From a virus: a DNA stretch of 48,142 nucleotides. Made by a program: the position numbers and the translations under genes. Below the pieces are notes generated by a model. It was not told where the DNA came from. It saw only the letters and a program-made list of their open reading frames with translations, and made no database searches. The stretch spans positions 1-48,142 of IMG/VR virus record IMGVR_UViG_3300042922_001026; one strand, given 5' to 3'. Below, one piece after another: positions 39,331 through 47,416 of the stretch (positions are counted from its first letter, which is position 1; every line of letters starts with the position of its first letter).

Positions 39331-40427
39331 TGACGCGCACCCCGGCAGGCGCATTCGACTGGGCATGGAACGAGGCGCACGCGCCGACGATCCGTTCCAA
39401 CTGGGTCGGCTGGTGCATGGCACTGGTGTCCTGGGCGGGGCTGTTCCGGTTCTTCGAGTCGGCGATCGTCGGCGGGAACCTGTCCGGCCCGATGCGCGGC
39501 GACTACGCGAACGCCCCCCGCGGCGCCATCATCTGGTGGTGGGGCGTCGGCGGCTTCGGCCACGTCGCGTTCGTCGTCGAACAGGGGCCCGACCCGCTGC
39601 TGCTGATGGCCTCCGGTGGCTGCACCACCCCATGGGGGCACGGCATCGGCCTGATCCGGCTGTCCGAGTACCAGCGGAAGTTCGGCTGGCCGCTCAGGGG
39701 CTGGACGCTCCGGGTCGGCACCGAGACCCTCGATTTCTCCTCCACGCCATCCGGCGGCGGGGGCACCCCGATCCCCACCCCTGAACCGGAGGAAGACATC
39801 ATGGCGAGCATCGCTGAGCTCGAAGCTCTGCTGGAGAAGCGTTTCGGCCCCACCCCGGTGGAGCTGATCCGCGACGCGACCCGCCGGGAGCTCCGCTACC
39901 GGATCGTGTACGACCACGCCGGCACGGGCGCCGCGTTCGACGACCCGCGGGTGACGCGCGCCGTGCTCGCCCGGGAGGCCCGCGGCGGCGACCAGCTCGA
40001 CCTGATCGTGCTGGATGCCCGGCCGGCGGCCCGGACCGCCACCGTCGAAGCGAAGAAGCAGCTGATCCCGTTGCAAGTGCCGCCCGGTGAGCAGCCAGCC
40101 GGCATGCACACGGTGTCGTTCCTGCGGTTCGTCGACTCGATCGGCGGCAACCACCCGTGGGGCGAGTTCATCGAGAACGCGTTCGAGCTGAACGGCGGCG
40201 ACACGGTGCAGGTGCGCACCGAGGGCGAGCACCCCTACCCCAGCCGGCAGCATGTGTGGGCCGACGACCGCCCGGTGACGATCTACCTGGACGGCGAGAA
40301 GGTGCAACGCTTCGGCACGTTCAACGGCCAGAAGGTGGCCTACATCGGCGGCCAGCCGCAGCCGCTGACCGCCCAGCAGGTGGCCCGCGCCGACAGCCAG
40401 GTCGGCGGCGGCCAGGCCTGGTACTAA
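39330..40427 (+). CDS. Endolysin, CHAP-like cysteine peptidase with C-terminal domain, 365 aa
   Basis: Residues 20-110 form a CHAP/NlpC-like domain with catalytic C29 (WVGWCMALV) and H78 (GGFGHVAFVV). A Ser/Gly/Pro linker (about 139-155, PSGGGGTPIPTPEPEED) leads to a C-terminal domain (158-365) of unknown fold, probably wall-binding or oligomerising. The start TGATG overlaps the upstream gene by one base. A GGAGGA site precedes the internal in-frame ATG at 39801, so a 208-residue C-terminal product is likely. It would cleave peptidoglycan peptide bonds at lysis. Confidence 0.82.
   Translation: MTRTPAGAFDWAWNEAHAPTIRSNWVGWCMALVSWAGLFRFFESAIVGGNLSGPMRGDYANAPRGAIIWWWGVGGFGHVAFVVEQGPDPLLLMASGGCTTPWGHGIGLIRLSEYQRKFGWPLRGWTLRVGTETLDFSSTPSGGGGTPIPTPEPEEDIMASIAELEALLEKRFGPTPVELIRDATRRELRYRIVYDHAGTGAAFDDPRVTRAVLAREARGGDQLDLIVLDARPAARTATVEAKKQLIPLQVPPGEQPAGMHTVSFLRFVDSIGGNHPWGEFIENAFELNGGDTVQVRTEGEHPYPSRQHVWADDRPVTIYLDGEKVQRFGTFNGQKVAYIGGQPQPLTAQQVARADSQVGGGQAWY
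39801..40427 (+). CDS. Internal translation product: endolysin C-terminal domain, 208 aa
   Basis: GGAGGA (39788-39793) lies 7 bases before the ATG at 39801, in the endolysin frame at residue 158, exactly after the flexible linker. The sequence GGAGGAAGACATCATGG closely matches the site of the following gene (GAAGGAGACATCATGG). Known endolysins of other phages use such internal starts to add free binding subunits to the holoenzyme. Here the product is predicted from sequence. Confidence 0.6.
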   Translation: MASIAELEALLEKRFGPTPVELIRDATRRELRYRIVYDHAGTGAAFDDPRVTRAVLAREARGGDQLDLIVLDARPAARTATVEAKKQLIPLQVPPGEQPAGMHTVSFLRFVDSIGGNHPWGEFIENAFELNGGDTVQVRTEGEHPYPSRQHVWADDRPVTIYLDGEKVQRFGTFNGQKVAYIGGQPQPLTAQQVARADSQVGGGQAWY

Positions 40428-40453
40428 CCCTCCACCCCTACGAAGGAGACATC

Positions 40454-40753
40454 ATGGACGAGCCCCGCCCGGAGCCCGAGTTCACCACCTACACCGAGGA
40501 CCCGTACGCGTCGGGCGCTGAGAACCCGACCGTGAAGACGTCCGAGCCGACCGTCACGCTCGGCTCGGGCAAGGCCGTCGCGGCCGGCGCCACCGGCACC
40601 GCGGTCGCGTTCCTGTCCGCGCTGGGCGTCGCGATGCCCGGCGGGGTCACCGGCGAGGAATGGGTGGCGATCGCCCTGGCGACCGTCATCGGCATGGCCG
40701 CCGCGTTCGGCATCACCTGGGCCACGCCCACCAAGGTCACGTTCAACTCGTGA
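40454..40753 (+). CDS. Holin candidate, 99 aa
   Basis: Acidic N-terminus (about 1-30), then two hydrophobic helices (about 43-62 with AVAFLSALGVAMPGG, and 67-88 with WVAIALATVIGMAAAFGITW). Strong AAGGAG site 8 bases before the ATG. Position right after the endolysin and size fit a class II holin that permeabilises the membrane and releases the lysin. Confidence 0.75.
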   Translation: MDEPRPEPEFTTYTEDPYASGAENPTVKTSEPTVTLGSGKAVAAGATGTAVAFLSALGVAMPGGVTGEEWVAIALATVIGMAAAFGITWATPTKVTFNS

Positions 40754-40757
40754 GCGC

Positions 40758-40868
40758 ATGAGCGTCGCCCGCCGACCACGCCAGACCCGGCCCTCCGCCT
40801 GGGTCGACCTGGCCTGGTCGGCGGGCTTCCTCGTGTCGGTGATCACGATCATCCTGCTGACCCGGTAG
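40758..40868 (+). CDS. 36-residue membrane peptide, possible second holin or lysis regulator
   Basis: Basic N-terminus (MSVARRPRQTRPSAWVDL) and one C-terminal hydrophobic helix (SAGFLVSVITIILLTR). Only 4 bases separate it from the holin stop. It could modulate the holin as an antiholin, or be an accessory membrane peptide. Confidence 0.55.
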   Translation: MSVARRPRQTRPSAWVDLAWSAGFLVSVITIILLTR

Positions 40869-40919
40869 GCTAATCCCGCCAGGGTCCTTGTCTCTCTGGT
40901 CGTGTTGTCGGTCGGGTCA

Positions 40920-40952
40920 GAGCCCCCCGAGCCTCCGCGGTTCGGGGGGCTC
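40920..40952 (+). terminator. Perfect 11-bp hairpin after the lysis genes
   Basis: GAGCCCCCCGA (40920-40930) pairs with 40942-40952 around an 11-base loop. No T-run follows. It separates the lysis genes from the next virion gene. Confidence 0.65.
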
Positions 40953-40972
40953 AGCCATGTACGCTGACCAGC

Positions 40973-42052
40973 ATGAGCTACCCCGGTGAGTACGACTTCT
41001 ACGTCGAACGTGCTGGCCTGGACCGCACCGCCACGCTCGGCGAGGCCAAGCGGGCCTACTTCCTCAGCCAGCTGGACCCGGCCCCGGCCGGGCCGCTCAG
41101 CCTCGGCGAGCTGGAGTTCGCGTTCTACGTGCAGGAGACCGGCGCTGACCCGGCGCGCGGCTTCGCGGCGGCCCGGCTCGACTTCTACAGCTCGGAGGTG
41201 CCCGGCGGCCCGGCCGACGTGGGCGGGTTGATGGCGGCGTACTTCGCCAACCCGCCGATCGCGGGGCCCACCCTGCAGCTCTACGTGAACATGAACCAGC
41301 TGTCGAGCTGGCAGTCGGAGCTGTTCGCGGAGGCGTCCGGGTTCACCCCGGACGCGACCCCGGTCCCGACGGTCTGGGTGGCGGACGCGGAGGCCGGCCC
41401 CTGGACCGAGGTGGGCACGCTTGCCGAGTATGACCCGGGCGACGGGGGCGACCTGCTGCCCGGCTGGTTCTCGACCTTCTCGCTGGACGTCATCGGCGGC
41501 AAGTACATCCAGGTGCGCTCGACGCAGCAGGGCGGCTTGGTCTCGAACACGGAGTCGTACCCGCTCGGCGCTCGGAGGGTGTTCGAGACCACGTCGGTCG
41601 CTGAGGTGCCCGTGACTCCCGGCGTGTCGACGGCTCAGCCGATGACCATCTTCGCGACCCTGGTCGACGGCGTCACCGACGACCGGAGCGTATTCGCGAA
41701 CGGGTCCGATACGCATGTGATCTCGACGGGCCGAGCCAGCACGGGGACGACGTATTTCGGGCTGGTCACCCGCAGCACGGGGGCCAACGCCGGGGTCACG
41801 ATCACCCTGCCGAACTCGCCCATCGTCGCGCTCGCGGTCGAGCGCACGGAGAACGAGGCTCGGCTGCATCTCTACGAATCCAATGGGGACTATTATACCA
41901 ATGTTGTGGCGGTCAACGGCTGGCCGAGCGTCGGGCAGATCAACAAGCTCGCCGCCGGCGCGCACCGCACCCGGGTCGAGCTCTGGACCGGCGTGTTCGG
42001 CCCCGGCGTGCTGCTAGGTCGGCTGCGTGCGATCTGGAGCGATCTGCCCTAG
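40973..42052 (+). CDS. Probable receptor-binding/structural protein, 359 aa
   Basis: The N-terminus has repeated short helices with a conserved AYF/FYV...LG pattern (about 7-90), then a beta-rich body. WVADAEAGPWTEVG (near 125-138) and LRLSTQQG-type strands resemble sandwich domains. The C-terminus ends RAIWSDLP. It sits between lysis genes and the tailspike, so it is likely part of the host-contact apparatus. No enzyme motif is visible. Confidence 0.6.
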   Translation: MSYPGEYDFYVERAGLDRTATLGEAKRAYFLSQLDPAPAGPLSLGELEFAFYVQETGADPARGFAAARLDFYSSEVPGGPADVGGLMAAYFANPPIAGPTLQLYVNMNQLSSWQSELFAEASGFTPDATPVPTVWVADAEAGPWTEVGTLAEYDPGDGGDLLPGWFSTFSLDVIGGKYIQVRSTQQGGLVSNTESYPLGARRVFETTSVAEVPVTPGVSTAQPMTIFATLVDGVTDDRSVFANGSDTHVISTGRASTGTTYFGLVTRSTGANAGVTITLPNSPIVALAVERTENEARLHLYESNGDYYTNVVAVNGWPSVGQINKLAAGAHRTRVELWTGVFGPGVLLGRLRAIWSDLP

Positions 42053-42096
42053 CCTGCCTCCCTGGCCCGGGGACCTCGCTCCGTTACGCTGTCCGC

Positions 42097-44373
42097 ATGG
42101 CTGAGGTGATATTCAAAGGCGGGCTCGCGTTTGAGCGGGACGAGCACGAACCGGCGAACACTCGCCCCTACGAGGGGTCAGCCCCCGGCGGGGCACCCGC
42201 CGCCGAGAAGAACGCGCTCACCGGCTGGTACCACGCCGACGGGTTCGGCGCCGTCGGCGACCTCGCCGTCGACAACACCATCCCGATCCGGGACGCCATC
42301 CTCGCCGCCAACGGTGACCCCGTCTACCTGCCGGAAGGGCAGTACCGGATCGCCCTGTCGATCAGCGACATCTCGGTGCGCCTGTTCGGCCCGGGCGAGC
42401 TCGTGCAGGCCCCGGGCACCACGCTGCTGAACATCACGCAGCCGTTCGGCGACCCGTTCGGGGTGACGCAGGGGCTCGTCACGTTCGGGCCCGCCACCCC
42501 CGCCGTCGGCGACGACTCGCACCGGCTGACCACCTTCACCACCGACGACGGCTCGTACGCCCGGTTCCGGAACGGCGACGTGTACCACGTCTCCAGCAAC
42601 GACTACTACCCGTGGGCGTTCGCCGCGCTCGGCGGCAACACGGTCTGGAAGGCGTCGTTCGTCCCCATCCTCGGGGTTGGCATCGACGTCACCGGCCCGC
42701 AGGCTGCGCTCACCGAGGGGGCGACGATCGTCGGTGCGTCGTCGGGCGCGACCGCCGGCGTGCAGTCCCGGGTCACCATGGACGCCTCGAACGCCAAGGT
42801 GAGCATCGCATCCATGGACCGCGACTTCGTCGTCGGCGAGACCCTCCTGGTCGACGGGGTCAGCGTGGGCACCATCGGGGCGCTGTACGTGCTCGCCGCG
42901 GCCCGCCTGGAGGACTCGCACGCCACCGCGGCGCAGATGCGGAAGGTGCGCACCGACCTTCATGTCGACCTCGACGTGCAGGTGCGCGCGCTCGGCGACC
43001 CGGACGCGTTCGTCGGCACCGCGAGCCGAGCACCCATGGTGCGCATCACGGGCGCGTACAACGTGCGGATTCGGGGCATGGTCCGGTCGGGCTGGAGCCG
43101 CGCCTTCCAGCTCACCTCGTGCTACTTCGGCGACGTCGACCTGCACATCGAGGGGCTGCCGAACCACGCCCTGCTCGCCGAGCAGGGCTACGGCTACGGC
43201 CTGGAGGTGCGCGCCGCCACCGAGGGCATCCGGGCGCGGCTGTTCGGGCGGAACCTGCGGCACCTGTTCACGACGAACCCGACCGGCACCTCGTACGGCA
43301 ACAACGTGTACTCGTATGGCACCCCCAAGCGCAACACCGTCTACGACAGCGTCGGCATCAACTGCTACTCGGCACCCTTCGACACCCACGAGGGTGCCTA
43401 CTTCACCGTGTTCGACAGCTGCCGGGCTATCTCCTCCGCGAACGCCAACCGCTACCAGACCACGTCCGTCGGGTTCAACAACCGCGGCTTCGGCACCCTG
43501 GTGCGCAACTGCATCGCCGAGGGCTGCATCACCGGCTTCTCCGAGGCCGGCGTCGGCCTGCTCAGCACGTTCGTGTACCTGAACCGGTACGAGGGGTGCA
43601 CGGCCCGCGACTTCGGGTTCTGGGGTTACTCGCAGTCGGTCGACGCCATCGACGCGAACAGCCGGATCGAAATCGTCGACATGGACGTGCGCGGTGACGG
43701 ATCCGCCGCGAACGCCCCCTACTACCAGTACGGCTACCGGTTCCGCGGCGGGATCACCACGGTGCAGTACAGCCGGTGCTCGCGCAGCAACGGCGGCATG
43801 TGGAACGCGCTTGGGGCGGCGACCCTCACCCTCGACCACTTCACCGCCGACTACCGTGACACGAGCGGCGCGAACGTGATCGGCGGCCGGGTTGACGCCA
43901 CCCTCACCCAGCTGGACATCCTCGACTACACCGTCATCCCGGGGCCGGCGTCACCGGCCACGGTGTTCCGCAACGGGGCGGGGAACACGGCCTGGAACAT
44001 CGACGGCGTGCACTGCACGGCCGCCACGATGCCGCCGCTGTACGTCTCGAACGGTGGGGCGCCGACCTGGAACATCCGGGACCGAATGGCGCCGATCCGC
44101 CCCATCGGCTCGATCGGCAACGCGAACGTGACGCTGACGCCGCGGAGCTCGCAACCCACCCAGGTGTGCAGCACGCCGCTGACCGCCGACCGGACGGTGA
44201 CCCTGTCGACGACCGCGTGCGTGAACGGCGACTCGTTCCGGGTGGTGCGTACCGCGGCGGCGACGGGGGCGTTCACGCTGACCGTGGCCGGGAAGGCGCT
44301 CGCGGCCGGGCAATGGGCGGACGTGCAGTACGACGGGGCCGCCTGGCTGGTGGTCGCGAGCGGGGCCCTCTAG
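42097..44373 (+). CDS. Tailspike, right-handed beta-helix (pectate-lyase-like), 758 aa
   Basis: Residues about 45-90 carry the typical opening ([34 protein letters not shown]) of phage spike beta-helices. A long helix body follows with repeats rich in Asn, Gly, Tyr and Arg to about residue 610. The C-terminal part (about 660-758) looks like a trimerisation/stabilising domain with a beta sandwich ending LVVASGAL. Such spikes bind and often cleave surface polysaccharide. The active site is not evident. It is the last plus-strand gene, overlapping the collagen-like gene stop-to-stop. Confidence 0.8.
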   Translation: MAEVIFKGGLAFERDEHEPANTRPYEGSAPGGAPAAEKNALTGWYHADGFGAVGDLAVDNTIPIRDAILAANGDPVYLPEGQYRIALSISDISVRLFGPGELVQAPGTTLLNITQPFGDPFGVTQGLVTFGPATPAVGDDSHRLTTFTTDDGSYARFRNGDVYHVSSNDYYPWAFAALGGNTVWKASFVPILGVGIDVTGPQAALTEGATIVGASSGATAGVQSRVTMDASNAKVSIASMDRDFVVGETLLVDGVSVGTIGALYVLAAARLEDSHATAAQMRKVRTDLHVDLDVQVRALGDPDAFVGTASRAPMVRITGAYNVRIRGMVRSGWSRAFQLTSCYFGDVDLHIEGLPNHALLAEQGYGYGLEVRAATEGIRARLFGRNLRHLFTTNPTGTSYGNNVYSYGTPKRNTVYDSVGINCYSAPFDTHEGAYFTVFDSCRAISSANANRYQTTSVGFNNRGFGTLVRNCIAEGCITGFSEAGVGLLSTFVYLNRYEGCTARDFGFWGYSQSVDAIDANSRIEIVDMDVRGDGSAANAPYYQYGYRFRGGITTVQYSRCSRSNGGMWNALGAATLTLDHFTADYRDTSGANVIGGRVDATLTQLDILDYTVIPGPASPATVFRNGAGNTAWNIDGVHCTAATMPPLYVSNGGAPTWNIRDRMAPIRPIGSIGNANVTLTPRSSQPTQVCSTPLTADRTVTLSTTACVNGDSFRVVRTAAATGAFTLTVAGKALAAGQWADVQYDGAAWLVVASGAL

Positions 44374-44975
44374 GGGACGAGCACGCCGGGCGTGCAGGTG
44401 TACGTGTACGGCGGCGGGGTGCCGTTGATCTGGCAGGTGTAGGTCACCCCGAGAACGGTCATCTCCCACGAGTCGACCGCGCCTGACGGCCCCTGTTCAC
44501 CGGCGGGGCCCTGCGGGCCCTGGGGCCCCTGCGGCCCCTGCGGCCCCTGCGGGCCAGGCTCGCCGGGAGTGCCCGGGGTGCCGGCGGGGCCGGTCGCGCC
44601 GTCACTGCCATCTGCGCCATCGGTGCCGTTCAGGCCGTTGCTGCCCGCTGGCCCGGGGCTGCCGTCGTTGCCATCCTGACCGGCGGGACCGCGGAGGCCG
44701 GTGTCGCCGCGCGGGCCGCGCTCGCCGACGACCTTCTCCGGCGCTTCTCCCTCGGGCTCCTCGCCGAGCGCGACGAGCTGCTCGTACAGCTTCTGGGCGT
44801 TCGCCTGGGAGGCGTCGATCTCGGCGGCGAGCTCGGCGTTGATGGCGCCCTGCCGGCTGGACTGTCCGGCTAGGAAGATGACGACGCCGATGATCGAGAC
44901 GCCGACGAGCACGCCGACACCACGGGCCACCCACTCCCAGATTTGGGTGGCGTGCTCGCGGGTGAATCGGACCAT
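44370..44975 (-). CDS. Membrane-anchored collagen-like protein, 201 aa
   Basis: A transmembrane helix (about 20-37, [18 protein letters not shown]), a coiled coil (about 38-72), then 27 uninterrupted Gly-X-Y triplets (84-164, including five GPQ), and a 36-residue C-terminal part with C181 and C194. Collagen triplets form trimeric rods. Here the rod would be tethered to a membrane, unlike most phage collagen fibres. The stop codon overlaps the tailspike stop (CTAG). The start overlaps the upstream gene by one base (TAATG). Function unknown. Confidence 0.75.
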   Translation of the reverse strand: MVRFTREHATQIWEWVARGVGVLVGVSIIGVVIFLAGQSSRQGAINAELAAEIDASQANAQKLYEQLVALGEEPEGEAPEKVVGERGPRGDTGLRGPAGQDGNDGSPGPAGSNGLNGTDGADGSDGATGPAGTPGTPGEPGPQGPQGPQGPQGPQGPAGEQGPSGAVDSWEMTVLGVTYTCQINGTPPPYTYTCTPGVLVP

Positions 44976-45376
44976 TATGGTACCCCGATCAGGTTATTCA
45001 GCTGGAAGACGACCACGCCCGAAATGATACCGAGCACCAGCCCGAGTGCGGCGAGCCCCACCGCAACCCAGGTCTTCGCCTTCTCTTTGCGCGCCTCTTC
45101 GAGCTGCTGCAGCCGGGCGGTGCGCTCGTTGTCGATCCGGCCATGCAGTTCACGGTGCGAGGCCGTCTTCGCCCCTTCGAGCTCCTGCTCGGAGCGTTTC
45201 AGTTCGGCGATCTCCGAGCCCTGGTCGCTGAACTGCTTCGCGGTGGCTTCCTGCCCGAGTCGGTACACTTCGACGGAGACGTAGCTGCGCTTGATGGTGT
45301 CGAGCTCGCGTTGGGTGGTGTCCTCGTGCCGCTGCAGCCGGCGGGAGAGTTCACCGAGGGTCACGTCGTCACTCAT
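44975..45376 (-). CDS. Coiled-coil protein with C-terminal membrane anchor, 133 aa
   Basis: An acidic N-terminus leads into a coiled coil (about 8-95, e.g. [20 protein letters not shown]), then a C-terminal transmembrane helix (about 102-124, [21 protein letters not shown]). The plan resembles XhlA-like lysis proteins, but it is longer and distant from the lysin. It is coupled to the collagen-like protein gene (one-base overlap), so both may work together at the membrane. Confidence 0.65.
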   Translation of the reverse strand: MSDDVTLGELSRRLQRHEDTTQRELDTIKRSYVSVEVYRLGQEATAKQFSDQGSEIAELKRSEQELEGAKTASHRELHGRIDNERTARLQQLEEARKEKAKTWVAVGLAALGLVLGIISGVVVFQLNNLIGVP

Positions 45377-45409
45377 GCTGACCCTCCGGTTCTCACAGGG
45401 GAAACGATA

Positions 45410-45443
45410 CAGGCCGTGACCAGCGAATCCTGGTCACGGCCTG
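45410..45443 (-). terminator. Perfect 14-bp hairpin, end of the anti-defence operon
   Basis: CAGGCCGTGACCAG (45410-45423) pairs with 45430-45443 around CGAATC. On the minus strand TATCGTTT follows, a weak U-rich tail. It lies between the 67-aa gene and the coiled-coil gene. Confidence 0.7.
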
Positions 45444-45460
45444 TCCTCGTGTCGGGGGAC

Positions 45461-45664
45461 TCAGCGAGCCTTCAGTGCCACCGATCGCACCTCGGTGGGC
45501 AGCAGAATCTCGCGGATCCGACTGGGGGGCGCGTCGCTGTGGGCCGACGGGCGCTGCCAGGCGGGCCGCACGCGGCCGATCGAGCCCGCGGTGACACCGT
45601 GAGCCCGGCGTCTCCGTTTGAGGTCGGCAGCGGCCCGCCTCTGCTCTGCGACGTAGAAACTCAC
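45461..45664 (-). CDS. Small basic protein, 67 aa
   Basis: GTG start with GGAGGAG 4 bases upstream, overlapping the previous stop as GTGA. Arg-rich (AADLKRRRRAHG near 12-23) then SRIREILLPTEVRS. Probably nucleic acid binding; no family recognised. Confidence 0.55.
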   Translation of the reverse strand: MSFYVAEQRRAAADLKRRRRAHGVTAGSIGRVRPAWQRPSAHSDAPPSRIREILLPTEVRSVALKAR

Positions 45665-45774
45665 AGCTCCTCCAATCGGGGCCGGCCGGCCGCCACCCAC
45701 TCGTCGTAGGGGCAGCCGACCACGTACAGCGTGTAGATCGCCAGCGCGACGCCGAGCAGCAGCTGCAGCATCAT
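45661..45774 (-). CDS. Small membrane protein, 37 aa
   Basis: MMLQLLLGVALAIYTLYVV is a single hydrophobic helix, followed by GCPYDEW and a short tail. ATGATG overlaps the upstream stop. Coupled at both ends. Confidence 0.5.
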   Translation of the reverse strand: MMLQLLLGVALAIYTLYVVGCPYDEWVAAGRPRLEEL

Positions 45775-46214
45775 GCGAACTCCCTCCGCAGCCGCCCCAG
45801 CGCCTCGGTGACTGAGTCGTTCGTCATCGTGTCCAGGTCGGTCGTCTGCACGAACTCCTCGAATCGATCGAACACCCGGTCGATCTCGGCGTGCAGCACC
45901 CGCTCCTGCTCGGCGCCGATCTGGATCAGCGCGAGCAGCCGCTTCGTCTCGTAGTCGAAGTCGACGTCGCCGTCGGGCAGCTGGTAACCGCGCCCGATGT
46001 AGCGCAGGTGCACGAGGTCGACGATCGGCACGTCGTCATCGTACGTCTGCTCCTGGATCACCGAGTCGGAACCCTGGATACGGTCGAACACCTGGATGGC
46101 GCCGATCCGCGGGGCGGCCGGCGCATGCTCCAGCGCCGCGCCATCGAGCGTCGTCTTCCGCTCCACGGCGAGCACCGCGTACGCGAACCGCACCGGGCCG
46201 GGCTTCTCAGTCAT
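45771..46214 (-). CDS. Hypothetical protein, 147 aa
   Basis: Start MTEKPGPVRF is chosen for the GGAGGGAG upstream and the 8-base overlap. It has beta strands (AYAVLAVERK), acidic YDDDVPIVDL and a C-terminal helix (VLHAEIDRVFDRFEEFVQ). No family recognised. Confidence 0.65.
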   Translation of the reverse strand: MTEKPGPVRFAYAVLAVERKTTLDGAALEHAPAAPRIGAIQVFDRIQGSDSVIQEQTYDDDVPIVDLVHLRYIGRGYQLPDGDVDFDYETKRLLALIQIGAEQERVLHAEIDRVFDRFEEFVQTTDLDTMTNDSVTEALGRLRREFA

Positions 46215-46518
46215 CGGTCGCCACTCCCTCCGGCTCGACGAGCCCGGTCTGCAGCGCAACGCGCTTGCGCACCTCGGCGGCGGCTTCACGCGTACGATCC
46301 AGCACGATCGCGCCCCATTCACCGGACGCCAACTGCTGACTCGTGACAGCAATGCTGGTCTGCACCACGTAGCCGATGGTGAACAGGTAGCTGTCCGACT
46401 CCAGGTGCGGGGTGATTACCTGCACGTGCGCGCCGGGCAGGACCTCGCCGATGACCTCGTTGATCAGCTGCTCCGCCGGGCCATTCTGGGCGCGGCGTGC
46501 CGCGAGTCCGGCGCTCAT
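46207..46518 (-). CDS. Hypothetical protein, 103 aa
   Basis: Mixed alpha/beta with AEQLINEVIGEVLPGAHVQV (near 15-34) and a Glu/Arg helix (DRTREAAAEVRKRV). ATGA overlap with the upstream gene. Not recognised. Confidence 0.65.
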   Translation of the reverse strand: MSAGLAARRAQNGPAEQLINEVIGEVLPGAHVQVITPHLESDSYLFTIGYVVQTSIAVTSQQLASGEWGAIVLDRTREAAAEVRKRVALQTGLVEPEGVATDD

Positions 46519-47114
46519 GAGCGCTCCTCGAACTCGGCCGGGAACGCCTTGTCGTCGAGCACGCGGAACGAGCCGTCGTCGAGCTTCACGATCCAGTCAC
46601 CCGCCCACACGGCGGGGCCGTTCACGGCGACCATCTGCAGGTGGTCGGCTTCCTGGTCCGTCTCGGCGATGTACCGGAACGTGGCCGACCCGACCGCCCA
46701 GCGGACGATCTCGACGGCGGAGTCACGGCCGCCGCGGAACTGGATCGCCTCACCGTTGCGGGGCCGGGTGCGGACGGTGACCGCCGACTCGGGCTTCGGC
46801 ATGCTGGCGGCGAGCTCGCGGCCGTCGGCGACGACCTGCACCTGGTATTTGCCGGATGCGGTGATCACGAAATCGTCACCCCAGGTGGCGGTGACGAGGA
46901 TCGCGGGGATACCGGTGGGTGGCAGCTCCGGGATGGTGTTCATGACGGTCGCTCGGAACGGCTCAGCGACGCCCTCGCCGGAGATCATGACGGTCGACCC
47001 GGGGGCGATGTCCTCGAACTTCTGCGGGTAGTCGCTGGGCTGCTTGGCGACGCCGAGGCCCTGGACGGGGGAGATGCCGGTGCCGGGCAGCGGCGCGTTC
47101 ATGGCGAGGTTCAT
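46515..47114 (-). CDS. Hypothetical protein with phage 'GDWIVK' domain, 199 aa
   Basis: The N-terminal 100 residues are beta-rich. The C-terminal part (AIQFRGGRDSAVEIVRWAVG near 117-136 and GDWIVKLDDGSFRVLDDKAF near 173-192) matches a common phage module of unknown function, with a GDWI-(K/R)-G-type strand ending in a Glu-rich tail. Coupled by ATGA to the Acb2-like gene. Confidence 0.68.
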   Translation of the reverse strand: MNLAMNAPLPGTGISPVQGLGVAKQPSDYPQKFEDIAPGSTVMISGEGVAEPFRATVMNTIPELPPTGIPAILVTATWGDDFVITASGKYQVQVVADGRELAASMPKPESAVTVRTRPRNGEAIQFRGGRDSAVEIVRWAVGSATFRYIAETDQEADHLQMVAVNGPAVWAGDWIVKLDDGSFRVLDDKAFPAEFEERS

Positions 47115-47416
47115 TCGGGGGCTCCATTCATGGGGTGGGTGTCCTCGTCGACGATCGACCGAGCGTGGGGGGTTTCTTGGGGCGGCCGGGGCAGGCGCGA
47201 CGCCGCGTTGTCGGCGAGGATGATCGCCTTGTTCGTCCAGAACAGGGCTTCCTCCAGGTGGGTGAACGCGAGCGACTTCTCGCGCGAATCGGGCGCGACC
47301 TCGTCGATCATGTCGGCGAAGGCTGCGAAGTCGGCGCGCCAGCGGCGCATCTCTCCTGCGACCTCCTCACTGGGTGCCTGGGTCTCGAACCGCTCGCGCA
47401 GTCCTTTGGTAGCCAT
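47111..47416 (-). CDS. Acb2/Tad1-hairpin-like protein, anti-CBASS candidate, 101 aa
   Basis: The central hairpin region reads FAAFADMIDEVAPDSREKSL (about 30-49) and AFTHLEEALFWTNKAII (about 50-66). The SREKSLA.T.LEEA.FW.N.AI pattern is the hallmark of the Acb2/Tad1-hairpin family. Known Acb2 proteins sequester cyclic nucleotides and so stop CBASS signalling. The N-terminus is less conserved than in typical members, and the C-terminal third (about 70-101) is a Pro-rich extension. It starts 1 base after the membrane gene stop. Function here is inferred from family. Confidence 0.8.
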   Translation of the reverse strand: MATKGLRERFETQAPSEEVAGEMRRWRADFAAFADMIDEVAPDSREKSLAFTHLEEALFWTNKAIILADNAASRLPRPPQETPHARSIVDEDTHPMNGAPE

